Positions 1 to 6,799 of a DNA stretch of 7,832 bases are shown here, one piece after another. Position 1 is the first letter of the stretch. Each line of letters starts with the position of its first letter. Below the pieces are notes generated by a model. The model was not told the DNA's origin and searched no databases. It worked only from the letters and a program-made list of their open reading frames with translations. The stretch comes from Kiritimatiellia bacterium. Its GTDB lineage: Bacteria; Verrucomicrobiota; Kiritimatiellia; RFP12; UBA1067. A program made the position numbers and the translations under genes. The stretch is taken from positions 1 to 7,832 of the forward strand of contig JAEDMN010000159.1 in NCBI GenBank assembly GCA_016302985.1, read 5' to 3'.

Positions 1-245
1 GGCGCAACCATCCCGTCGGCAACGTCCTCGAGAAGCCCTTCTCGCAGATCTGGGGCAATCCCGACCCCGGCTCCCTCCTGGACCTCATGCGCCACAAGAA
101 GGAGCACGTCAAGGGCCGCTGCCGCGCCTGCCGCTGGCTCGACATCTGCGGTGGAAACTTCCGCGCCCGCGGCGAGGCCGTCACCGGAGACCTCTGGGGC
201 GAGGACCCCACCTGCTTCCTCACGGATGCCGAGATCGCCCCCTGA
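1..245 (+). CDS. Radical SAM protein with SPASM domain, NirJ/AhbC-like (C-terminal fragment)
   Basis: The reading frame is open from the left edge (first full codon at 3) to TGA at 243-245, giving the last 80 residues of a larger protein. It contains a cysteine cluster, GRCRACRWLDICGG, followed by RARGEAVTGDLWGEDPTCF. This C-x2-C-x5-C plus later C pattern is the auxiliary iron-sulfur cluster (SPASM/twitch) region of radical SAM enzymes. The sequence around it, with the GG, RAR and 'GD...DP.C' elements, most resembles NirJ and AhbC/AhbD, which act on heme d1 or siroheme-derived tetrapyrroles in the cytoplasm. The CxxxCxxC radical SAM motif lies outside the window, so the exact substrate cannot be fixed; a peptide-modifying SPASM enzyme is a possible alternative. 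It runs toward purH and shares a hairpin terminator region with it. Confidence 0.72.
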   Translation, partial: RNHPVGNVLEKPFSQIWGNPDPGSLLDLMRHKKEHVKGRCRACRWLDICGGNFRARGEAVTGDLWGEDPTCFLTDAEIAP

Positions 246-323
246 CCCGTCGGTCTCTCAACCCGCCAACCGCACAACCCGTAAACCACATGACCCGCCA
301 ACCTCACCAGGTTGACGGGTCAT
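244..323. repeat. Degenerate 16-base tandem repeats ending in an inverted copy
   Basis: Four consecutive 16-base units start at 244, 260, 276 and 292, each carrying ACCCG at its second base; the approximate consensus is RACCCGYMAACCNCAY. The first unit is the most diverged and overlaps the stop codon of the upstream gene. Units 2 and 4 share the 11-base string ACCCGCCAACC (261-271 and 293-303). Bases 308-323 contain the reverse complement of the unit, so unit 4 folds back on it to make the hairpin described separately. Unit 2 could pair with the same inverted copy as an alternative fold. Confidence 0.7.
290..323. terminator. Two-way hairpin terminator between convergent genes
   Basis: Bases 290-304 and 309-323 are inverted repeats with 14 of 15 pairs (one C-A mismatch at 298/315) around a 4-base loop. 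Outside the stem, 282-286 (TAAAC) can also pair with 326-330 (GTTTA). The hairpin lies 45 bases after the stop of the radical SAM gene on the + strand and 31 bases after the stop of purH on the minus strand. The following tracts are only modestly U-rich on either strand, so efficiency is uncertain, but the position between two converging genes supports a shared terminator. Confidence 0.65.
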
Positions 324-353
324 GCGTTTATGTGGCTATGCGGTGCGAGGACC

Positions 354-1652
<1,299 letters not shown>

Positions 1653-1661
1653 GGAACGCAT

Positions 1662-1667
1662 CCTTCT
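1662..1667 (-). promoter_or_regulatory. Ribosome binding site of purH
   Basis: AGAAGG on the minus strand lies 9 bases before ATG 1652 and directly next to ATG 1661. The spacing favours 1652, giving a product beginning MKDLKEAY. Confidence 0.6.
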
Positions 1668-1687
1668 CTGTTTGAAATGGGGCGCCT

Positions 1688-1696
1688 AGTATACCA
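1688..1696 (-). promoter_or_regulatory. Extended -10 promoter of purH
   Basis: The minus strand reads TGG-TATACT, a TGn extension plus a -10 hexamer matching TATAAT at five of six positions. No -35 match is seen at 17 bases, where the sequence falls in the stem of the preceding terminator; extended -10 promoters tolerate this. The expected transcript start near 1681 gives a leader of about 29 bases to ATG 1652. Confidence 0.6.
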
Positions 1697-1702
1697 CAAA
1701 TA

Positions 1703-1730
1703 CCCGCCGCCGACGCGAACCGGCGGCGGG
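1703..1730 (-). terminator. Rho-independent terminator of the ATPase/unknown-gene unit
   Basis: A perfect 10-bp GC-only stem (1703-1712 with 1721-1730) encloses an 8-base loop. It lies 19 bases after the last stop codon of the ATPase unit at 1750. On the minus strand the stem is followed by TATTTGT, a moderate U tract; on the + strand it is followed by CATGCC, so it acts for minus-strand transcription. Confidence 0.78.
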
Positions 1731-1749
1731 CATGCCTGCGCAGCTCCCT

Positions 1750-1995
1750 TCAGGCCGCGAACCCGACCGGAGACGGGCGCCCGACGTCCCGCTTCTGCAG
1801 GCATTCGGCGCGGAGGGCCTCCTTGTCCGCGAGTTCTTCCGGCGAATACGTGGATTCAACCAGCGCAATCCCCTCGTCGTGGTCGAAGTTGCAGAGCACA
1901 ATCTCGAAGAAGTTGCTGTGCGGGATGTCGTCCCTGTAGTTTCGGACCATGTTCCCCCAGAAGTCCACGAGCTTCTTCACGCCATCGTCGCACAC
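1750..1995 (-). CDS. Small unknown protein, or frameshifted C-terminal part of the neighbouring unknown protein
   Basis: The 81-codon frame opens with GTG at 1995 and overlaps the end of the 267-residue gene by 19 bases, in a different frame. Its codons look truly coding (mostly C or G at third positions), and the product contains KKLVDFWGNMVRNYRDD and an acidic stretch, FDHDEG. I do not recognise it. No good ribosome binding site precedes GTG 1995; a later GTG at 1980 would make a 4-base GTGA overlap but also lacks one. An alternative reading is that one base is missing near 1992-1996. A single added G in the GG run would join the two frames as ...GDAWVCDDGVKKL..., giving one protein of about 343 residues that ends at the terminator. 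No membrane segment or signal peptide is visible. Confidence 0.5.
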   Translation of the reverse strand: MCDDGVKKLVDFWGNMVRNYRDDIPHSNFFEIVLCNFDHDEGIALVESTYSPEELADKEALRAECLQKRDVGRPSPVGFAA

Positions 1996-2780
1996 CAGGC
2001 GTCGCCCGCGCGGGCGATCTCGCGTCTGGCGTCCAGGATGACGGCAGACTTGTCACCGACACGACACTTCAGGTACGCCGAAAACGCCGCGAGGTCGATG
2101 GATAAACGCCCGTCCACTGGATCTCCCAGTCCCGCAACGATGAAATCCGCCTCGGAAATCTGCGTCTCCAGAACGCAATCCCACCCCTTCTCCGGATCCG
2201 ACACCAAGGCCGAATCCTGCCAGTAGACATTGACGTTCTTCAGGCCAGGGCGCTTGGAGGGATAGGGTGACCGCACGGGACAGGACATCGGCTCGACGAT
2301 GCCATCCCGCAACCAGTAAATCTCGTCCTGATCGTGAATGATGAGCTCAAGCGGCTGAATCGCCTTGGTGATGGGATTTATGTTCTGCTGATACGTCCGT
2401 AGGTCAACAAGCCCCCTCTTCAGCTTCCGTTTCCAGTCCGCCCGTTCGTCCTTCAGCATCTTGATGTATTTTCTCGCGATGCCGATGCGCCGCTTACCCT
2501 CCCGGCGACGGTCCTTCACGGCATGTGGATGCGCGTCGATCCACCGCCCCCGCGCCACGAGCGTCGCAATCAGGCCCCACGCCCGCGCCTTCCAAAGCTC
2601 GCCGTCCGTAAACCGCATCGGGATCATGTACATCATGTGCCGCCCCGTACGCAATCCGGGATAGGGCGAAATCATCTCGACATTGACGTCCTTCGCCCAG
2701 TACCAGCACATCGCCTTCACCGGCGTTCCGTCCTTCAGCACACCTTCAATCAATTCTTCCATCCACGGTATCTTGCCCAT
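1977..2780 (-). CDS. Unknown protein downstream of the tandem AAA ATPase
   Basis: I do not recognise this 267-residue protein. The start ATG 2780 is well supported: AAAGG at 2788-2792 lies 7 bases before it and within the 15-base gap after the ATPase stop, so the two genes are co-transcribed and probably translated in step. Visible parts are a Trp-rich N-terminal region (WMEELIEG; CWYWAKD), a Met-rich strand (GRHMMYMIPMRF, 47-57), a strongly basic segment likely to be helical (about 89-122, KDRRREGKRR... and KRKLKRG), and a mixed alpha/beta C-terminal part with IVAGLGDPVDG (214-224). No signal peptide, membrane segment or known catalytic motif is visible. The C terminus ends abruptly (DAWCATMA) inside the next frame, so it may be truncated by a frameshift. 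It could be a partner or substrate adaptor of the ATPase; that rests on position alone. Confidence 0.75.
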   Translation of the reverse strand: MGKIPWMEELIEGVLKDGTPVKAMCWYWAKDVNVEMISPYPGLRTGRHMMYMIPMRFTDGELWKARAWGLIATLVARGRWIDAHPHAVKDRRREGKRRIGIARKYIKMLKDERADWKRKLKRGLVDLRTYQQNINPITKAIQPLELIIHDQDEIYWLRDGIVEPMSCPVRSPYPSKRPGLKNVNVYWQDSALVSDPEKGWDCVLETQISEADFIVAGLGDPVDGRLSIDLAAFSAYLKCRVGDKSAVILDARREIARAGDAWCATMA

Positions 2781-2795
2781 GTCGTTTCCTTTCCT

Positions 2796-5036
2796 TCAGA
2801 AGCCGATTCGCGCCGGGGCTTTCGTATCGCGCTTCACGGCGCTTTCCTTCGTAAGCGCGGCGATGCGCTGGGCGTTGGTGACGCCGCCCCCGAGGTAGTA
2901 GAGCGACTGGCGGACCGTGCGGAAATCGCCCGGCGTGAGATTGCGCACCTCGGTCAGCGCGGCGGCGTCTTCCGGCGATAGGCGCGTTTCGAACATCCGC
3001 TCGAAGAAGAGGTGCTTGCCGTCCTCGTCGAGGAAGTCGAACTGCAGCTTGAAGGTGAAGCGCCTGAGGACGGCCTGGTCGAGATTGTCCATGAAATTCG
3101 TCGCGGCGATCAAGACGCCCTTGAAGTTCTCCATCTGGTAGAGGAGCTCGTTAACCTGCGTCACCTCCCAGTTGCGCGACGCCCCCGCACGGTCGCGGAC
3201 GAGTCCGTCGATTTCATCCAGAAAGAGGATCGAACCCGATTCCTCCGCCTCACGGAAGGCATTGCGGATGTTCTTCTCGGTGCCGCCGACCCACATCGAC
3301 AGGAGGTCGCTGCCCATCTTCACGGTGACGGGCCGGTTCAGCTTCTTCGCGAGATACTTCACGTACTCGGTCTTGCCGGTTCCGGGCGGCCCCCACAGGA
3401 GGAGGTTCATCCTCGGACGGTCCAGTCCCCTGCCCGCGTCATCCGCAAGGAAGTTCCTCACCGCCCCCGTGATGTCGGCGAGATCGACGTCTCCCTTGAG
3501 GTTGAGTCCCTCGAGGGAGTAGTCCTTGGCCGGCGAAAGGACATCGTCCGCCGTCCGCGCCCCCATGAGCTCGCAATGCGGCTCCATCAGCTCTCGGACG
3601 AGTTCCGGCACTTCGGCAGCGGACGGTTCCATCGCCTTGAGGTTCTTGAGCACCATCGAGATGCCGCCCGCGCTCGTCTCGTACTTCGTCGCGAGTTCTT
3701 CCACAACCGCCGCCGGGATGAGCTTGCCGAGACGGAGCTTGCGGATGTTGTTCTTCCAGATGTTGACGCGCATCTCGTGCGTCAGCTTGTGGAAGCAGAT
3801 CGAGTAGTCGAAGCGGCGGCGGACGGAATCGTCCATCGTATCGGCCGATGCGTTCGAGATCCAGACCGTCGGCACCTTGATCGCGTCCAGCATCGCGTTG
3901 ACCTGTCCCTTTTCGGACGCCCGCGCGACACCCCCTCCAAAGAAGCCCATGAAACCGCCGCCGCTCGTCTGCAAAATCTGGTCCGCCTCGTCGACGACCA
4001 TGAGCCCCGTCCCCTTCGGCATCTGTTCGTTGCAGACCTGCACGCCAATGAGACGCGACCCGAGCGAAGTGTTCTTGCCGTCCGACTCGCCGTGCATCAC
4101 CTCGTAGGCTTCGAGTCCGAGATCCTTGGCAAGCGTCATCGCGAGACTCGTCTTGCCCGTGCCCGGCTCTCCGTAGAGAAGGATGTTCACGCCCGTACCC
4201 GGCCTTCGGGACCGCACGAGACGCTTCAGAATCTCCCCGTGACGACGGATCGTCTTGCTGTAGAAGCTCCACGGCAGCACCTCCTCTGGCTCGGCCCTGC
4301 GGTAGAATCGTCCCTGCAGCGGTTCCTTCTCCTCGCCGTTCAGGAATTCCTGCACGGCCTCGTTGATGTCCAGGTCTTCGTCAACGAAATCGTATTTCCG
4401 CAACGCCGACGTGCGGCCGCACAGCGCGCGCACCTCGGCGACCGAACGGTCGATACACATCGCATAGAACTTCATGCGCTCGTTCTTGAGCGTACTCCCC
4501 CGCCTTCCGGAGAACGGATCGTTCGAGAAGACCGTGCCGCTGCGGACGAACGCGAGCTTCAACATCGCCAAGTCCAACTCGGAAAGCTTGAAGAACTTGC
4601 CCAGCTCGTCGAAGCGGGACTTGAGCTCGTCCTGACCGGCGAGCTCCTTCTTCTCCGCAAGATAGCCGTCGACGACCTCAATCAGCAGCGTCCGGCACGT
4701 TTCGAACGTGCTGCGCTCGTTCCACAGGCACCGTAGCGTTTCCGTCACGACATCATTGATGAACGCCAGCTCGGGCTTCCCGTACTTGCGTCCGTTCCGC
4801 GGTTCGCGGCGCGACTTCTTGCAATACCAGGCCAGGTCCATCGCAACGAGGTCATCGGACGGAATCCTGTCGTAGATTTTCTGTTCCAGCCCTCTCGCGT
4901 CGATCATCTTCCGGATCGGATCGAAATAATCATCATCGCTGACGTGATCCCTGAAGAACCTGAGGCTGTTCCTGAAGAACTCCGCCATCAGCGTCTCGAG
5001 GTACGCGCTCGTGCATCCGCCATCGTATTTTGCCAT
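2796..5036 (-). CDS. Tandem (double) AAA ATPase with helical N-terminal domain
   Basis: The product has 746 residues. The first 280 have no recognised motif and look mostly helical. The first AAA module has Walker A GEPGTGKT (289-296, K295), Walker B LMVVDEAD (345-352, D349/E350), sensor Asn in SNAS (N395) and VRRRFD (405-410). The second has Walker A GPPGTGKT (549-556, K555), a pore-like MWVGGTE (581-587), Walker B ILFLDEID (603-610), sensor ATN (N647) and LRRF. Both modules therefore look catalytically intact. The string DLLSMWVGGTEKNIRNAF and the later RNLTPGDF match a widespread but poorly characterised bacterial family of double AAA proteins. Such enzymes remodel or unfold other molecules using ATP, probably as a ring. 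ATG 5036 is chosen over the longer open frame (to 5090) because AGGAG lies 6 bases before it. The target is unknown; the downstream gene is the best candidate partner. Confidence 0.9.
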   Translation of the reverse strand: MAKYDGGCTSAYLETLMAEFFRNSLRFFRDHVSDDDYFDPIRKMIDARGLEQKIYDRIPSDDLVAMDLAWYCKKSRREPRNGRKYGKPELAFINDVVTETLRCLWNERSTFETCRTLLIEVVDGYLAEKKELAGQDELKSRFDELGKFFKLSELDLAMLKLAFVRSGTVFSNDPFSGRRGSTLKNERMKFYAMCIDRSVAEVRALCGRTSALRKYDFVDEDLDINEAVQEFLNGEEKEPLQGRFYRRAEPEEVLPWSFYSKTIRRHGEILKRLVRSRRPGTGVNILLYGEPGTGKTSLAMTLAKDLGLEAYEVMHGESDGKNTSLGSRLIGVQVCNEQMPKGTGLMVVDEADQILQTSGGGFMGFFGGGVARASEKGQVNAMLDAIKVPTVWISNASADTMDDSVRRRFDYSICFHKLTHEMRVNIWKNNIRKLRLGKLIPAAVVEELATKYETSAGGISMVLKNLKAMEPSAAEVPELVRELMEPHCELMGARTADDVLSPAKDYSLEGLNLKGDVDLADITGAVRNFLADDAGRGLDRPRMNLLLWGPPGTGKTEYVKYLAKKLNRPVTVKMGSDLLSMWVGGTEKNIRNAFREAEESGSILFLDEIDGLVRDRAGASRNWEVTQVNELLYQMENFKGVLIAATNFMDNLDQAVLRRFTFKLQFDFLDEDGKHLFFERMFETRLSPEDAAALTEVRNLTPGDFRTVRQSLYYLGGGVTNAQRIAALTKESAVKRDTKAPARIGF

Positions 5037-5042
5037 CACTTT

Positions 5043-5047
5043 CTCCT
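5043..5047 (-). promoter_or_regulatory. Ribosome binding site of the AAA ATPase
   Basis: AGGAG on the minus strand, within AAAGGAGAAAGTG, lies 6 bases before ATG 5036. This fixes the start at MAKYDGG rather than the upstream ATG at 5090, which would place the site inside the gene. Confidence 0.8.
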
Positions 5048-5283
5048 TTCGTTGACGCACATATTGTCGGAACGAAAGGATTTTGGACAACCAAAGCCCT
5101 CGAATGACCGCAAGTTGCGTAGATTTGCCAACTGTCGAACATCACGTTCAACATACGTCTTGAAATAGTCAGCATCATTTGTGCAAATACAAGGTACAAC
5201 CTAGGATTTACACAGATCCGGGCGTGATTTTGTACTCGCTCTTTTCGAGGGAGACCGGTACGGTTTTGGATAGCAACGGCATG

Positions 5284-5310
5284 TCCAAGGAGCTTGGGCA
5301 GCTCCTTGGA
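5284..5310. terminator. Perfect 11-bp hairpin after the kinase gene, possible terminator or attenuator
   Basis: Bases 5284-5294 (TCCAAGGAGCT) and 5300-5310 are exact inverted repeats around a 5-base loop. The hairpin begins 43 bases downstream of the kinase stop codon. No U tract follows on either strand, so it is not a classical Rho-independent terminator. It may be a processing or attenuation hairpin that lowers read-through from the sigma/kinase unit into the ATPase unit, or a protein-binding site. Confidence 0.5.
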
Positions 5311-5353
5311 AGGGCCGATGTGGAAGAACGCGCAGGTCGAAGAAGAATGCCAA

Positions 5354-6799
5354 CTATCTTTGCCGCAGAATGACCGGAATGCCGTCTTCTGGGTTCGGAA
5401 CGGCAACGGACGGGGTGATGCCAAGCGAGGCCCACGCCCGTTCCCACTCCTCGCGATAGGAGGCGTTGATCTCGTCGCGCGATTTCGCGGCGCCAAATTG
5501 GACGAACGCGCCGTCGAATGACGCGAGATGGACATGACGGCGGATTTCCTGGCTCTCCTTTTCGGGAATCTGCGGAAAGCAGAGGAACGAACCGTTCTTG
5601 CAGAAGTAGTCGATTCCCTCCTGCCGCGCCGATCGGTTGATGACCGTGCAGTCGCCGCCGAGTACGAACACGACGCCCTTCTCCGCCGAAACATCCATAT
5701 CCAATGTGCCGCCCCCGCTGACGTAGACCACAGTCTCATCCGTGAAATGCAGCGGCGTGTCCAGGAGAACGCGCTGTCCGGAGTGCAGCATCACGCGAAC
5801 GGGACCAGATGCCTTCACTTCCACGCCCGCCATCTGCGCAATCCTCCGCCGACGCGCGAGATCCATCGTCACCAGCTTCTCCCAGCTGACCATCCATGTC
5901 CCCAGGTGGCATGCGCGCCGCCGCTCCCGTTCGTCCAAGATCATCTCGACGGCCTTTCGACGATTACGGGAAGTCTTTGTCCGCGCGGATCGCCTCAAGG
6001 CGTCGACATTTTGCAGACGCCGCGCAAGATCGGGATCGGTCGCGTCGTTCCCGACGTCCGTCCACATGGCATTCCCGCGGCAGAAGTTGCGTATCAGCAT
6101 CCCGAGGGCGTAGATATCCGTCGCCGGCAGAAAGGCGCTCCGCTCCGCCTCGAGCTGTTCGGGTGCGCAATAGCCCGCCGTTCCCGTCGCCAGGCGACGT
6201 CCCTCCGAATCGAGCGTCAGCGACTTCTCCCGCGGCAGAATGCGGCCTTGCTCGATTCGATGCGCCTGACCGAAATCGATCAGCACGAGCTTGCCGTTGG
6301 ACCGACGGCGCATCAGGTTCGTCGGCTTCAGATCCTGATGGATGTATCCCTTCGCGTGCAGCGCTGCTACCGCATCAAGCGTCTCGAAGAAGAAATCATG
6401 GAATAGGCCTTCGTCATCGGGGATCTCAACGTCATTCAGGATTTCCGTCACGAGGTAGGACCGTCCCTTGTATTCCCCGCCGCCATAATATCGCGGGAAC
6501 GGGCACTCTTCAGCGTCGCCGTCCTTGTCCGGCAGGACCTCCCCAAGCAGACGGGCCTCGTGCTCGAACCGCGCCTTCAGGTCGGCATCGTCGCTCCGGC
6601 AGGCGATCTTGACCGCGACGGGTTCATGGGTCGCCCGATTCACCCCTTCCCAGACATCCGACGTCGCGCCGTTCGCGAGAAGGCGCACGAGCTCGACCTC
6701 GCCGACGACCTTTCCCGAAAGGCCGGCATCGCCGGCGGAGGGAATGTAGAAGCCGCCCTTTGCGATCTGCGCGAGGACGCCACCCGACAAGTCGCCCAT
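5354..6799 (-). CDS. Cytosolic eukaryote-like Ser/Thr protein kinase with uncharacterised C-terminal domain
   Basis: The product has 481 residues. The kinase domain spans about 33-300: glycine-rich loop LANGATSDVWEG (41-52, with the first and third usual Gly replaced by Ala and Ser), VAVK with Lys64, alpha-C Glu81, catalytic loop HQDLKPTN (154-161, Asp156), DFG (175-177), APE (212-214) and TDIYALG (Asp228). All residues needed for catalysis are present. HRD reads HQD, so it is a non-RD kinase and may not need activation-loop phosphorylation. The last 155 or so residues (about 326-481) are predicted by eye to be beta-rich (for example VVYVSGGGTLDMDV, VVFVLGGDCTVI) and match nothing I know. No membrane segment is visible, unlike PknB-type receptor kinases. 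ATG 6799 shares its A with the sigma stop TGA (TGATG) and has GGGAGG 7 bases before it; GTG 6802 is less well spaced. The adjacent sigma factor is the likely substrate. Confidence 0.9.
   Translation of the reverse strand: MGDLSGGVLAQIAKGGFYIPSAGDAGLSGKVVGEVELVRLLANGATSDVWEGVNRATHEPVAVKIACRSDDADLKARFEHEARLLGEVLPDKDGDAEECPFPRYYGGGEYKGRSYLVTEILNDVEIPDDEGLFHDFFFETLDAVAALHAKGYIHQDLKPTNLMRRRSNGKLVLIDFGQAHRIEQGRILPREKSLTLDSEGRRLATGTAGYCAPEQLEAERSAFLPATDIYALGMLIRNFCRGNAMWTDVGNDATDPDLARRLQNVDALRRSARTKTSRNRRKAVEMILDERERRRACHLGTWMVSWEKLVTMDLARRRRIAQMAGVEVKASGPVRVMLHSGQRVLLDTPLHFTDETVVYVSGGGTLDMDVSAEKGVVFVLGGDCTVINRSARQEGIDYFCKNGSFLCFPQIPEKESQEIRRHVHLASFDGAFVQFGAAKSRDEINASYREEWERAWASLGITPSVAVPNPEDGIPVILRQR

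Larger units (their letters stand above)
5037..5353. other. 317-base non-coding gap between kinase and ATPase genes
   Basis: I see no convincing gene here; short open frames on either strand have no ribosome binding site or recognisable product. The part nearest the ATPase (about 5080-5240) is visibly richer in A and T than the flanking genes, as expected of a promoter region. It holds the ATPase ribosome binding site, an interrupted palindrome GAAC-N5-GTTC (5137-5149), a short palindrome ATTTG-TG-CAAAT (5177-5188), the blocks CACAGA (5211-5216) and TGATTTT (5225-5231) that recur upstream of the sigma gene, and a perfect hairpin (5284-5310). No canonical -35/-10 pair for the ATPase stands out. 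Confidence 0.6.

Noticed and set aside
3012..4736. Long open frame on the + strand opposite the AAA ATPase
   Set aside because: It lies entirely opposite a gene with two intact AAA modules and has no recognisable motif or ribosome binding site.
5037..5353. Small RNA or small protein gene in the gap
   Set aside because: No promoter-plus-terminator pair frames a transcript and no short frame has a ribosome binding site; only the hairpin and short palindromes are supported.
4933..5739. Minus-strand open frame bridging the kinase end and the ATPase start
   Set aside because: It overlaps both genes out of frame, crosses the non-coding gap and hairpin, and has a Ser/Arg-rich composition without motifs.
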